NCBI GenBank assembly: GCA_021414085.1
Contig: JAIOPC010000011.1
Location: forward strand, 209,200-273,199
Source of the DNA: Actinomycetes bacterium
GTDB taxonomy: Bacteria; Actinomycetota; Acidimicrobiia; Acidimicrobiales; Ilumatobacteraceae
Length of the DNA stretch: 64,000 bases
Direction of reading: 5' to 3'
Numbering within the stretch: position 1 is the stretch's first letter; each line of letters opens with the position of its first letter. Shown here in pieces: positions 1 to 7,806 of the stretch. The notes below the pieces were generated by a model. The model did not search any database. It was not told where the DNA came from and saw only the letters and a program-made list of their open reading frames with translations. A program made the position numbers and the translations under genes.

Positions 1-206
1 ACTTCGGCCGCCCGTGCATCCTCGGTGTGCTCGTTGGCGATCGCCAGCCGTACGCCCGCAACACCCGCGTGCGAGAGCAGCTTGCCGCTATGGCGCGTGT
101 CTTCGCAGCAGATCAACGCACATGCGCGCAGCGTGGTGACGGCCCGCGGCGGCAGATCGCCGAGATTGCCGATGGGTGTGCTCACCAGCCAGAGCTGGCC
201 GGTCAC
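1..206 (-). CDS. rsmI: 16S rRNA (cytidine-1402 2'-O)-methyltransferase, N-terminal part
   Basis: RsmI methylates the ribose of C1402 in the decoding centre of 16S rRNA, using S-adenosylmethionine. Only the first 68 or so residues are in the window; the gene runs off the left edge. The reverse strand reads from GTG at 206 with the family signature STPIGNLGDLPPRA near residues 9-22, followed by a CEDTRHSGKLL motif. Both are hallmarks of the RsmI branch of tetrapyrrole-methylase-fold enzymes. The GTG start overlaps the stop of the upstream DUF192 gene by four bases (GTGA), so the two are probably co-translated. The identification is from motifs; the missing C-terminus cannot be judged. Confidence 0.9.
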   Translation of the reverse strand, partial: MTGQLWLVSTPIGNLGDLPPRAVTTLRACALICCEDTRHSGKLLSHAGVAGVRLAIANEHTEDARAAE

Positions 207-544
207 TCGCGAATCTCCACCTGTTGGCCAACCACTAGGCCCCATCGGTCGAACGCGCCAGCTTCGGCTTCAACGATGCTGCGCGCCTTCCACACCGGGA
301 GGCCAACGCGATTGCGACGCATGCGCGCAATCTTGAGCACAACGCCCTGCTCGTCGAGGTACGCGACGTCGATCGCAAACCGCATGCCAATCGTGTGCAC
401 GCTGCGACAGGGGGCGAGCACCAACGCGCCGCCGATTCCGTCGCGCCCGAGGAGCCCGCGAGCGCGCGATCCGTGGCTGCGAGCGCGTTCGGCGCTGGCC
501 AATACGTGACCGTCGCAGACCAGCCAACACTCGTCGGATGCCAT
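203..544 (-). CDS. DUF192 family protein
   Basis: This 113-residue protein belongs to the DUF192 family, small beta-rich proteins of unknown biochemical role that are often secreted or linked to membrane processes. The conserved core is visible as RARGLLGRDG, ALVLAPCRSVHTIGMRFAID and VAYLDEQGVVL around residues 26-75, including the typical HT.GMRF.IDV stretch. No signal peptide is seen, so this member is probably cytoplasmic. It ends inside the start codon of rsmI (4-base overlap), which suggests one transcript. No catalytic role can be read from the sequence. Confidence 0.85.
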   Translation of the reverse strand: MASDECWLVCDGHVLASAERARSHGSRARGLLGRDGIGGALVLAPCRSVHTIGMRFAIDVAYLDEQGVVLKIARMRRNRVGLPVWKARSIVEAEAGAFDRWGLVVGQQVEIRE

Positions 545-562
545 GCGTAAAGACTCGCAGAT

Positions 563-1507
563 TCAGAGCAGCGGCACGTCGGGAACAGCCACGAAACTGC
601 GCGGCACACCGTGGGTGGAGTCGTATGCGGCCTTGCCAACCACTGCGGCGAAGATGATCGCTCCACCCACCAGCGTCCAGCCCTTTGGGTGCAGGTCGAG
701 CAAGATGATTCCCCACAGTGGCGCGAACGCCATCTCGGTCTGTGTGAACACGGTCATCGGCACGGTCGGCACGTGTTTGCTCGCTTCGTTGAACATCAGC
801 GTGCCGACGACGATCAACACGGCGCCGTGAACTAGCGCGTACGCCATGTCGGCCGCTGGCGGAAACAGCGTCCTGTGGTGGGCAAGCGTGATGATCGAGC
901 ACACAACAACCATCAACGCGCAGTAGCCGGCGAGCACCGGCGACCAGTCGCGTCGTTGATCGGTGCGCAGGCACGTGGCATACAAGGCGAAGCCGATCGA
1001 TGACGCGAACGCCGCGATGTTGCCCTTCATGTTGCCAGCGTCGAGATCGCCGAACACGGTGACGACCAAGCCAGCGACACCGATGGCAAGGGCGATGATC
1101 GTGGAACGGGTCAGCCGTTCGCCGAGGAACGTGGCGAAGACCATCGCCACCAACGGAGTGAGCGAACTGAGGAAGGCAGCATTCGCGGGTGTCGTCGTCT
1201 TGACCGCATACACGAACGCGATTGATGCCAGGAAGATCCCAAGGTTGGCGGCCATCATCACGCGGCCGCTGCGCCAGGCGAGGAACGTGCGACCGGGTTG
1301 CCGCCGGATCAGTCCGATCGCCTCGATGACAAGGATCACGCCGATGGACCGCCAGATCAGGTACTGAAAGGCGTCGGTGTGGTTGGCCTTGCGGGCGGTG
1401 ACGATTCCGAGGCTCCACACGACTCCGGAGCCGAGCGCGAGCAGCGACGGCACGACCGGCAAGCGAACCCTGTCGTGGTGTTCGTCGGTTCGCGTTTCCA
1501 GTTGCAT
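563..1507 (-). CDS. EamA/DMT-family transporter
   Basis: A 314-residue integral membrane protein of the drug/metabolite transporter superfamily with two EamA repeats (about residues 20-155 and 165-300). It has roughly ten hydrophobic segments, and the typical ASIAFVYAVKTTTPANAAFL and LTPLVAMVFATFLGERLT stretches lie in the first repeat. Such proteins export amino acids, nucleobases or other metabolites; the substrate cannot be predicted here. The frame is open well upstream, but the ATG at 1507 precedes the first membrane segment and leaves room for the divergent trmB promoter, so it is preferred. The gene is head-to-head with trmB, with about 30-40 bases between the starts. Confidence 0.85.
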   Translation of the reverse strand: MQLETRTDEHHDRVRLPVVPSLLALGSGVVWSLGIVTARKANHTDAFQYLIWRSIGVILVIEAIGLIRRQPGRTFLAWRSGRVMMAANLGIFLASIAFVYAVKTTTPANAAFLSSLTPLVAMVFATFLGERLTRSTIIALAIGVAGLVVTVFGDLDAGNMKGNIAAFASSIGFALYATCLRTDQRRDWSPVLAGYCALMVVVCSIITLAHHRTLFPPAADMAYALVHGAVLIVVGTLMFNEASKHVPTVPMTVFTQTEMAFAPLWGIILLDLHPKGWTLVGGAIIFAAVVGKAAYDSTHGVPRSFVAVPDVPLL

Positions 1508-1544
1508 GACTGTGCCGAGGTTAGCGGTGGTAGCAATGATCCCT

Positions 1545-2219
1545 ATGGAGACGTCGGTGCATCCGCCTATTCGCAGCTTTCGGCTGCGTCGCCGTCGGCT
1601 GTCGCCCGAACGCATGGAGCTGTATCGCGAGCGCAGCGTTCGTTGGTCGCTGCCTGCGGACGTGTTGCTCGATTGGTCGACGGTCTTTCCCACCATTGCC
1701 GCGCCGATCGATGTCGTGCTCGACATTGGTTTCGGCGGTGGTGAGGCGTTGGTGGCGTTGGCAGCCCAGCGCCCGACCGAGGCGATTGTCGGTGTCGAAG
1801 TGCACACGACTGGCGTTGCGCGTGTGCTGGAGACGATCGACCTCGCTGGTTGGCAGCACGTGCGGGTAGTGGAGGACGACGTGCTCGTGTTGCTGCCGAG
1901 AGTGCCGGCCAAGTCGCTCGCCGGCGTGCGTTTGTTCTTCCCCGACCCGTGGCCGAAGAACAAGCAACGGCATCGACGCATCGCACGCGCGGATGTTGTG
2001 CCACAGTTCGTCGACCGTTTACGCGTTGGCGGCACACTGCACATTGCGACCGACATCGCGGACTACGCCGAACAGGTCGCGCAGTTGTGCGCCGACGATT
2101 CGCGGTTGCGTGGTGGCGTGGTTGCGCGGCCCGAGTGGCGGCCGGTCACCAAATTCGAAACACGTGGTCTGGCCGAAGGCCGCCAGCCGATCGACCTGAT
2201 TTACGAACGGGTCAGCTGA
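1545..2219 (+). CDS. trmB: tRNA (guanine-N7-)-methyltransferase
   Basis: TrmB forms m7G46 in the variable loop of tRNAs with S-adenosylmethionine as donor. The 224-residue protein shows the SAM-binding DIGFGGGEALVALA motif near residues 60-75, the VGVEVHTTGVARVL segment, and the diagnostic FFPDPWPKNKQRHRR motif near 125-140. The C-terminal TKFETRGLAEG motif is also typical. ATG 1545 is used here. An in-frame ATG nine bases earlier (1536), preceded by a GGTGG, is an equally plausible start. Its last eight bases overlap the end of the convergent sulfatase gene. Confidence 0.93.
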   Translation: METSVHPPIRSFRLRRRRLSPERMELYRERSVRWSLPADVLLDWSTVFPTIAAPIDVVLDIGFGGGEALVALAAQRPTEAIVGVEVHTTGVARVLETIDLAGWQHVRVVEDDVLVLLPRVPAKSLAGVRLFFPDPWPKNKQRHRRIARADVVPQFVDRLRVGGTLHIATDIADYAEQVAQLCADDSRLRGGVVARPEWRPVTKFETRGLAEGRQPIDLIYERVS

Positions 2220-3666
2220 CCGACACTGGGTCGGGGTGGCGACCGATGCCGCCGTCGCGCAGCAGCATCCCGGTCAATTGTCGATCGAGGTGCTGTTGGC
2301 GCCACACCAACATCTCTTGCGCCAACGGCAATACCACTGCGGGGTCGGTCTTCTGTGTTTGCCAGCTCGGGTCGGCGGCGAGATCGAAGCACAGCCAGTC
2401 ACCGTTGCCGAACTGCACGTATGCATGGGCATCGGTGCGCAGTACGGCGAGGTTCTTGCGCTCGAGGCTGCGATCCCACGGCCATGGATGCTCGCGCTGG
2501 GCAATCGCCAGATCGCGCCAATCCCATTCGTAGTGTGCGCTGGACCGCCAATGTGGTGGTCGCTCGCCACGCAGGAACGGCGTGAGCGGCAGCCCGTCGC
2601 ATTGCACCGGCACCGGCACGTCCATCAGCTCGCAGAGGGTCGGCAGGATGTCGACGTTCTCCGTGAAGTCGTTCACGACCGTGCCGTGGCCGGCGGTGTG
2701 CGCGGGATCACGCACGATGCCGATGATGTGATAACTGCTTTCGAAGTAGCCGCACTTCTGCTGCAGCCCCTGATCGCCGAGCTGCTCGCCGTGATCGGCG
2801 GTGATCACGATGACGGTGTTGTCCCACTCGCCGCGAGCCTTTAACGCGGCGACGATGCGACCGAGATGGTGGTCGACCTCGCTGATCATCCCGTAGTACT
2901 GCGCGCAGAGGTAGGCGAGCTTCGCCGGGTCGCTGGGGCATGGCGTGCCTTGCAGCAGCATCGCGTGGTAGCGATGGATCGGTTCAGGAATCGGAAGTGG
3001 TGGTGGGCAATCGGCGGGGGAGTACATCGCCTCGTATTCACCAGCCGCGCGATACGGCGGATGCGGGCGGATAAACGACGTGTGTGCGAACCACGGGCCG
3101 TCTTGCGTGTTCAACCAGTCGAGGAAGTGATCGGTGAGGAATTGCGTGACTGAATGTTCTGCCGGGCGCTTGTGTTCGGTGGACAGCGCGTACTCGGGGT
3201 CGGTGACAACCTTGTCGGTGTAGCCCAGGCTCTGCAGCCACGCCAGCCATGGCGCGTGCCGCTCGTCGAGGCAGAGCAACTCTTCGAAGCCGGGCAGCAC
3301 GCCTTCCCAGTTCGAGAGCCGCGGATCGTTCGGGTCGGTGATGCGTCGTGGATCGGCCGCCTGATCGGTGTAACCGAACATCACCGGGTTGTAGCCAGCG
3401 CGCAGCGCCGCGCGCGCCACGTTGTCGAACCGATAGTCGAGGGGTGTGCCGTTGGCGACAACGCGGTTGTTCATCTGGTACGTGCCGGTGTATAGCGCAG
3501 CGCGGCCAGGGGCACACGGAGCTGCTTGCGCGTAGTGGCGCGCGAAGCGAACGCCGGCCGCGGCAATCGCGTCGAGGTTGGGCGTGCGGACTAAGGGGTG
3601 ACCAGCAGCGCCATACGAGTCGCCGCGGAATTGATCGAGGGTGACGAAGAGAACGTTCGGGCGCAT
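2212..3666 (-). CDS. Sulfatase (alkaline phosphatase superfamily)
   Basis: A 484-residue type I sulfatase-like hydrolase that would cleave sulfate or phosphonate/phosphate esters. The N-terminus carries the metal-binding NVLFVTLDQFRGD motif. The catalytic C-x-P-x-R signature is present as CAPGR at residues 51-55, where the Cys would be converted to formylglycine. A second metal motif, ITADHGEQLGDQG, lies near residue 290. No signal peptide is visible, so it is probably cytoplasmic, unlike many secreted sulfatases. The natural substrate is unknown, and no dedicated sulfatase-maturase lies nearby. It overlaps the convergent trmB by eight bases. Confidence 0.88.
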   Translation of the reverse strand: MRPNVLFVTLDQFRGDSYGAAGHPLVRTPNLDAIAAAGVRFARHYAQAAPCAPGRAALYTGTYQMNNRVVANGTPLDYRFDNVARAALRAGYNPVMFGYTDQAADPRRITDPNDPRLSNWEGVLPGFEELLCLDERHAPWLAWLQSLGYTDKVVTDPEYALSTEHKRPAEHSVTQFLTDHFLDWLNTQDGPWFAHTSFIRPHPPYRAAGEYEAMYSPADCPPPLPIPEPIHRYHAMLLQGTPCPSDPAKLAYLCAQYYGMISEVDHHLGRIVAALKARGEWDNTVIVITADHGEQLGDQGLQQKCGYFESSYHIIGIVRDPAHTAGHGTVVNDFTENVDILPTLCELMDVPVPVQCDGLPLTPFLRGERPPHWRSSAHYEWDWRDLAIAQREHPWPWDRSLERKNLAVLRTDAHAYVQFGNGDWLCFDLAADPSWQTQKTDPAVVLPLAQEMLVWRQQHLDRQLTGMLLRDGGIGRHPDPVSVS

Positions 3667-3687
3667 CAGCCGAGCGTACGCGGCTCG

Positions 3688-3972
3688 CTACATCGGTAGC
3701 GCTTCGTAGATGCGCACTCCGTTGATGGGTACTCCGTCGAGCAGCTTCTCGGCTGCTTCCATGCTCTCGGCCCTGACGATGGTGTACCCGGTGATCGGCG
3801 TGGCATCGCCCGCCAAGTCGCGTGCTCCGCTCTTGGTGACCTCGCGGCCGTCGCCGAACGGGTTCCCGTTGTCGACGATGCTTGCCCCGATTGAAGCGAA
3901 CCATTGCATCCAATCTTCCCTGACACCGGCTCCGCCCGACTTGTCGCCGTACAGGAATATGAACTTCTTCAT
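3688..3972 (-). CDS. YCII-related domain protein
   Basis: A 94-residue protein with the compact ferredoxin-like fold of the YCII/DGPF family, recognisable from the N-terminal MKKFIFLYGDKSG, the central GREVTKSG and the GYTIVRAESMEAAEKLL segment. The biochemical role of these proteins is poorly known; they often accompany ArsR or sigma-factor regulators. The ATG at 3972 is fixed by a 4-base ATGA overlap with the upstream ArsR gene, so the two form an operon. It is probably controlled by the palindromic operator at 4316-4335. Confidence 0.8.
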   Translation of the reverse strand: MKKFIFLYGDKSGGAGVREDWMQWFASIGASIVDNGNPFGDGREVTKSGARDLAGDATPITGYTIVRAESMEAAEKLLDGVPINGVRIYEALPM

Positions 3973-4304
3973 CGCTTCTCCTCCAAGTAGTGCGCGTAGT
4001 TCTGCAGGGTGGCCTGAGCCGAACCCCAGTAGGTGTGGTACTGCTGCAACCAATCCTCCAACACCTGTAGCGATCGCGGGTCGAGCGTGAGGAAGTTAGT
4101 GCGACCCATCTTGCGGCGCACGACCAGGCCAGCGCTCTCCAGGATCTTGATGTGCTTGTGGATCGCTGGCAAGGAGAGATCGCGCATGTCGGCGAGTTGC
4201 GTGATCGAGTGTGGTTGCAGACCCACGGCGTACACGATCGCTCGCCGGTGCTTGTTGGCGAGTGCTTCGAATATCGCGTCGAGATCGTTTGATTCGTCTG
4301 CCAT
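3969..4304 (-). CDS. ArsR-family HTH repressor
   Basis: A 111-residue winged-helix regulator. The sequence IFEALANKHRRAIVYAVGL followed by SITQLADMRDLSLPAIHKHI and a LESAGLVVRRKMGRTNFLTL wing is typical of ArsR/SmtB-type repressors of the YCII/SRPBCC-linked group. No metal-binding Cys cluster is seen, so the ligand is unlikely to be a metal. It is divergent from the MDMPI-like gene at 4356. A perfect 9-base inverted repeat lies between them (4316-4335), the likely autoregulatory operator. It overlaps the YCII gene by four bases. Confidence 0.88.
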   Translation of the reverse strand: MADESNDLDAIFEALANKHRRAIVYAVGLQPHSITQLADMRDLSLPAIHKHIKILESAGLVVRRKMGRTNFLTLDPRSLQVLEDWLQQYHTYWGSAQATLQNYAHYLEEKR

Positions 4305-4315
4305 GGTGGCGCTAC

Positions 4316-4335
4316 AGTTAACTTAGAAGTTAACT
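4316..4335. promoter_or_regulatory. Palindromic operator between divergent ArsR and MDMPI-like genes
   Basis: AGTTAACTT-AG-AAGTTAACT is a perfect inverted repeat with 9-base arms and a 2-base centre. It sits 12 bases from the ArsR start and 21 bases from the divergent gene start. It is strikingly AT-rich for this genome, which fits a combined promoter/operator bound by the ArsR dimer encoded next to it. The assignment is inferred from position and symmetry. Confidence 0.7.
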
Positions 4336-4355
4336 ATATCAAAGGAGACACGGGG

Positions 4356-4976
4356 ATGACGGATTACGCAGCAATGGCCGACATCGAGCGCAAGGCGCTG
4401 TACGCCGAATTGCAGGGTTTGACCGAAGCGCAATGGGCGACGATGACGGTGTGCGACCCGTGGACGGTTCGGCACCTGGTGGCGCACATGACGGCGCTCG
4501 GTAATCAGACCGCGCCCAACTTCTTTAAGGGCATGATCACCACCGGCTTCAACTTCAACAAGTTCGTCGACAAAGACCTTCGCAAGTTCAACAACGGTTC
4601 GAACGCCGACGTGCTCGCTGGCTTCGCCAAGACGCTCACCAACGGCAAGACGCCGCCAGGGCCGAAGTATGTGCCGCTCGGCGAGTACATGTGCCACGGC
4701 GAAGACATCCGACGTGCAATTGGGTCGGCGGGGAAGCACGCAGAAGCACACGTAGTCGCGCTCGCTGGCGCCTATCAAACGACGGGCAATCCACTTGGCG
4801 GCAAGAAGCGTTCCGCCGGACTGAAGCTGCGCGCCACCGACGTCGACTGGACCTTCGGTGACGGACCAGAAGTGGCAGGCCCTGGAATGGACTTGATCCT
4901 CGCAATGAGCGGTCGCGCGAAGTCGCTCGACAACTGCACCGGCGAGGGTGTTGCGACCATGCGCGGGCGTTGCTGA
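4356..4976 (+). CDS. Maleylpyruvate isomerase (mycothiol-dependent)-like, DinB-fold protein
   Basis: A 206-residue member of the MDMPI/DinB-like four-helix-bundle family. The N-terminal pattern (LTEAQWATMTVCDPWTVRHL followed by VAHM) is characteristic; the Trp and the His of the VAHM segment belong to the metal/thiol site of this family. A second conserved patch, YMCHGEDIRRAIG, follows near residue 110, with LRATDVDWTFGDGPEV in the C-terminal half. Members are thought to use mycothiol as cofactor or in detoxification; the substrate here is unknown. It is divergently arranged with ArsR and probably repressed through the palindrome at 4316-4335. Confidence 0.8.
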   Translation: MTDYAAMADIERKALYAELQGLTEAQWATMTVCDPWTVRHLVAHMTALGNQTAPNFFKGMITTGFNFNKFVDKDLRKFNNGSNADVLAGFAKTLTNGKTPPGPKYVPLGEYMCHGEDIRRAIGSAGKHAEAHVVALAGAYQTTGNPLGGKKRSAGLKLRATDVDWTFGDGPEVAGPGMDLILAMSGRAKSLDNCTGEGVATMRGRC

Positions 4977-5008
4977 GCTAGCGCGCCGCCAGCGGCCATC
5001 ATGGTCGC

Positions 5009-5178
5009 ATGAATGACGAACTCACTGACGACGAGTTGGATCTGATCGAGGCGCGTGCCGCACACGCGACGGGTCGCGGCCAGCAGGAAGCGACGACCTC
5101 GACTTCATCGCCGCCAGTCGTCAAGACGTGGTGCGCCTAGTCGCGGAGTGTCGTCGGTTGCGCGCGCTCGTTGGCTAG
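5009..5178 (+). pseudogene. Degenerate small conserved actinobacterial protein (frameshifted)
   Basis: From ATG 5009 the frame reads [22 protein letters not shown], then diverges and stops after about 43 residues. In the +2 frame the end of a related protein continues: [28 protein letters not shown], with a stop at 5176. Together these match the two ends of a small protein common in actinobacteria (N-terminal EARAxxAT(PGPW) helix and C-terminal DLDFIAxARQDVxxLVxEVRRLR helix), with the middle deleted and the frame lost near 5070-5090. It is therefore called a pseudogene. The family memory is approximate and no function is known. Confidence 0.45.
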
Positions 5179-5193
5179 CCGAGGTTTTCGGTG

Positions 5194-5211
5194 TGAGAAT
5201 GGGTATTCTCA
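5194..5211. promoter_or_regulatory. Palindromic operator upstream of the DUF1348-TetR-MOSC operon
   Basis: TGAGAAT-GGGT-ATTCTCA is a perfect inverted repeat with 7-base arms. It lies five bases before the first start codon (5217) of an operon that encodes a TetR regulator. Position and symmetry suggest the TetR operator, placed where binding would block transcription or early elongation. Confidence 0.6.
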
Positions 5212-5216
5212 GGCCG

Positions 5217-5678
5217 ATGAATAATCCGACGAAACCACCTGTACCACCATTCGACGAGGCGTCAGCGCGCCAGAAGGTGCTGGCGGCCGAGGCCGCGTGG
5301 AACACGCGGGAACCCGAACGCGTTGCTGGCGCGTACACAATCGACTCGGTGTGGCGGAACCGTTCAGAGTTCGTGCATGGTCGTGAGCAGATCGTGGCGT
5401 TCCTCACAGCGAAGTGGGAACGCGAACTCGACTACGCGCTCCGCAAGGACCTCTGGGCGTTCCACGACAACCGCATCGCGGTGCGCTTTCAATACGAGTG
5501 GCACGACGCTGACGGTCGGTGGTTTCGATCGTACGGAAACGAGAACTGGGAGTTCGACGAGTACGGCTTCATGCGCCGCCGCGAAGCGAGCATCAACGAC
5601 GTGTCGATTACCGCGGATGAGCGTCGCATCTTTGGGCCGCGCGCCGAAGGTGACACGAGCGGCATCCCATTGCAATGA
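5217..5678 (+). CDS. DUF1348 / NTF2-like protein
   Basis: A 153-residue protein of the DUF1348 family, a branch of the SnoaL/NTF2-like alpha+beta fold. Characteristic stretches are [55 protein letters not shown] and [16 protein letters not shown]. Members form a cone-shaped cavity that may bind a small molecule, but no activity is established. ATG 5217 follows the palindrome at 5194-5211 directly. It is the first gene of a three-gene operon (DUF1348, TetR, MOSC) joined by 4-base overlaps. Confidence 0.88.
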   Translation: MNNPTKPPVPPFDEASARQKVLAAEAAWNTREPERVAGAYTIDSVWRNRSEFVHGREQIVAFLTAKWERELDYALRKDLWAFHDNRIAVRFQYEWHDADGRWFRSYGNENWEFDEYGFMRRREASINDVSITADERRIFGPRAEGDTSGIPLQ

Positions 5679-6259
5679 GTCCGGCCGCCACGCTGACCAT
5701 CAATGACGCAAGTCGGGCAGTGCTGCTCGCCGCGAATGAACTGTTCTACGCCAACGGGATTAACGGTGTCGTCATGAGCGACATTCGCGACGCGTCTGGC
5801 GTCTCGATGCGTCGGCTCTACAACATGTACCCGTCGAAGAGCGCGCTGGTTGCCGCATGGCTGACTGATCGCCACGACACGTGGATGGCGTGGTTCACGA
5901 CCAGCGTCGAACGACATGTTGCTGCTGGTGCCGATCCGGTGATGGCCACGTTCGACGCAATCGCCGAATGGGTGAGCGCGCCGGGCTATCGCGGATGTGC
6001 CTTCATCAACTCGCTGGCTGAGACCAACGAGATTGACGACTCGCATCGCTCGATCATCGCCGCGCACAAGCGCGACCTCATCGAACACCTTGCCAATCTG
6101 GCGGCACGCGCGCATCCGAGCGCACCACGCTGGCTTCCGGCCGCGCTCGCGGTGATCATCGACGGTGCAATTGTGCAGTGCACCGTCTTCGGCAGCACTG
6201 AACCACTCGACGCGGCGCGGTCCGCTGTCAGCCAACTCCTGAAGACGATCCCGACATGA
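5675..6259 (+). CDS. TetR/AcrR-family transcriptional repressor
   Basis: A 194-residue regulator with the N-terminal TetR helix-turn-helix: residues 11-55 include [40 protein letters not shown] and the following helix. The C-terminal ligand domain resembles the TetR_C-type segment with [10 protein letters not shown] near residue 108. The ATG overlaps the preceding stop (ATGA) and its own stop overlaps the MOSC start, so it is embedded in the operon it probably controls through the palindrome at 5194-5211. The ligand is unknown. Confidence 0.9.
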   Translation: MSPAATLTINDASRAVLLAANELFYANGINGVVMSDIRDASGVSMRRLYNMYPSKSALVAAWLTDRHDTWMAWFTTSVERHVAAGADPVMATFDAIAEWVSAPGYRGCAFINSLAETNEIDDSHRSIIAAHKRDLIEHLANLAARAHPSAPRWLPAALAVIIDGAIVQCTVFGSTEPLDAARSAVSQLLKTIPT

Positions 6260-6906
6260 ACCTCACCGTTGGCGCTCTGTGGCGCTACCCGGTCAAGACG
6301 CTGGCCGGCGAACGCATCGATACCGCCGATATCACCGCTAACGGCATCGTCGGCGATCGCATCGTTCACGTGCGCGGGCCGGAAGGCGTCCGCACATCAC
6401 GGCGGCACCACAACCTGCTCGGACTTCACGCCACACTCGGCCTCGATGGCGAACCCCTCGTCGACGGCCAACCGTGGACATCACCCGAGGTTCTGCAGCG
6501 CGTCCGGGCCGCTGCCGGCGATGACGCCAACCTCGCCCGTTACGACGGCCCCGAAAGGTTCGACGTGCTGCCGCTACTGGTGGCCACCGACGGTGCCGTG
6601 GCCTCGTTCGGGCGCGATGTCCGCCGCCTCCGGCCGAACATCGTCATCGATGGTGTCGATGGCATGGACGAGATTATGTGGCCCGGCGCCGAGCTTCACA
6701 TCGGCGGCGCTGTGATCGCCATCGACTCTCGGCGCGGCCGTTGCCCGATGACCACCGTCGATCCCGACACCCTCGACGTTGACCGCGCCGTCTTGAAAGA
6801 CATCATCACGCGGTTCGACGGCAAGCTGGCGCTCAACGCCGACGTCGTGCGCGCCAGCACCATTCGCGTCGGCGACCCCGTAAGACTCGTGCGCCAGCCT
6901 GGCTGA
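6256..6906 (+). CDS. MOSC-domain protein
   Basis: A 216-residue protein with an N-terminal MOSC beta-barrel motif (GALWRYPVKTLAGERIDTADI, then GIVGDRIVHV) and a C-terminal MOSC core. The core contains DVRRLRPNIVIDG near residue 118 and the cysteine-containing SRRGRCPMTTVDPDT near 160. The conserved Cys is where MOSC proteins of the YcbX/mARC type bind the molybdenum cofactor. A reductase or sulfur-transfer role is inferred from the family. It is the last gene of the DUF1348-TetR-MOSC operon (4-base overlap). Confidence 0.87.
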   Translation: MNLTVGALWRYPVKTLAGERIDTADITANGIVGDRIVHVRGPEGVRTSRRHHNLLGLHATLGLDGEPLVDGQPWTSPEVLQRVRAAAGDDANLARYDGPERFDVLPLLVATDGAVASFGRDVRRLRPNIVIDGVDGMDEIMWPGAELHIGGAVIAIDSRRGRCPMTTVDPDTLDVDRAVLKDIITRFDGKLALNADVVRASTIRVGDPVRLVRQPG

Positions 6907-6911
6907 CCGCG

Positions 6912-7388
6912 CTAGCCGGCGAGCAGTTTGTCGAGCGCGTTGTAGCCGTCGACGACGCCCGACTCCATGCCACTCGCGACGAATGCGTCGCGATCAGCGA
7001 ACGAGTCGACCAGCGAAGTTGCAGTCAGCAACGTGTGCCCATCGCCGATGGGTTCGAGACGCAGCTTCTCCAACGCCACGCCATCGGGCCAGCCCTCGAA
7101 CGTGAAGGTCTGCACGATCAACTCGTTCGGCCGCACCTCGTGGAAGCAACCGTGAAAGCCAGCCTCGAACCCCGGCCGATTGATGGTGTAGCGATACGAC
7201 CCGCCCTTGCGGCAGTCGTAGTGGTCGATCATCACGGTCGAGTCGCGTGGTCCGACCCATTTCGCGTACAACTCGCCATCGGTGTGCGCACGGAACACGG
7301 CCGCCGGCTCGGCGGCGAACTCGCGCATGATGCGAACCATCGGCACTACCTTGTCGACTTCGATCTTGGTTTCGAATGACTTGCTCAT
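6912..7388 (-). CDS. SRPBCC / AHSA1-domain protein
   Basis: A 158-residue START-like (SRPBCC) fold protein of the AHSA1 type. Diagnostic are REFAAEPAAVFRAHTDGELYAKWVG near residues 22-46, the RKGGSYRYTI strand and FHEVRPNELIVQTFTFEG near residue 90. Such proteins bind hydrophobic ligands and are regularly paired with ArsR regulators, as here. ATG 7388 is set by the 4-base overlap with the upstream ArsR gene. The ligand and role are unknown. Confidence 0.85.
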   Translation of the reverse strand: MSKSFETKIEVDKVVPMVRIMREFAAEPAAVFRAHTDGELYAKWVGPRDSTVMIDHYDCRKGGSYRYTINRPGFEAGFHGCFHEVRPNELIVQTFTFEGWPDGVALEKLRLEPIGDGHTLLTATSLVDSFADRDAFVASGMESGVVDGYNALDKLLAG

Positions 7389-7726
7389 CGCTTTGCTCCT
7401 CGCTTGGGTTTGGTTTCCTTCAGCAGCGCGTCGAGGCGCTGGTAACGCTGTTCGGCTTCGCGCCGGTACCGCTCGATCCACTTCGTCATTAGGTCGAAGA
7501 CCTCCGCTTCCAGGTGGGCCGGTCGACGCTGTGCGTCGCGGCTGCGGGTCACCAAGCCGGCATCTTCGAGTACGCGCAAGTGCTTGGAGACAGCCTGCAC
7601 CGACATGTCGTGCGGTTCAGAGAGCTCCACCAGCGTCGCGTCGCCGAGCGCGAGCGTGCTGACGATCTCGCGGCGCGTCGGATCGGCCAACGCTGCAAAC
7701 ACTCGGGACAACTGATCTGCCGACAA
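7385..7726 (-). CDS. ArsR-family HTH repressor
   Basis: A 113-residue winged-helix protein. LSRVFAALADPTRREIVSTL, then HDMSVQAVSKHLRVLEDAGL and TRSRDAQRRPAHLEAEVFDL, are the textbook signature of ArsR regulators linked to SRPBCC proteins. No metal-binding cysteines are present. It is operonic with the SRPBCC gene (ATGA overlap). Two near-identical palindromes (7736-7751 and 7782-7797) lie just upstream and are its likely operators. Confidence 0.92.
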   Translation of the reverse strand: MSADQLSRVFAALADPTRREIVSTLALGDATLVELSEPHDMSVQAVSKHLRVLEDAGLVTRSRDAQRRPAHLEAEVFDLMTKWIERYRREAEQRYQRLDALLKETKPKRGAKR

Positions 7727-7735
7727 GATTCCTCC

Positions 7736-7751
7736 TCAACCAAATGGTTGA
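7736..7751. promoter_or_regulatory. Operator copy 1 for the ArsR-SRPBCC operon
   Basis: TCAACC-AAAT-GGTTGA is an inverted repeat with 6-base perfect arms, 10 bases upstream of the ArsR start. It shares its arms exactly with the second copy at 7782-7797. Confidence 0.75.
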
Positions 7752-7781
7752 GAACAACGTACCTCGGTAGGAGCGTCGTTG

Positions 7782-7797
7782 TCAACCGATTGGTTGA
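7782..7797. promoter_or_regulatory. Operator copy 2 for the ArsR-SRPBCC operon
   Basis: TCAACC-GATT-GGTTGA repeats the arms of the site at 7736-7751, with 46 bases between the two centres. Only the four central bases differ. Two identical-arm sites suggest cooperative or looping repression. Confidence 0.72.
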
Positions 7798-7806
7798 AGA
7801 GAACGG

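Noticed and set aside
1508..2056. N-terminal extension of the EamA transporter to 497 residues
   Set aside because: The added part lies antisense to trmB, is Arg/Ser-rich and has no relation to transporters; ATG 1507 gives the normal length.
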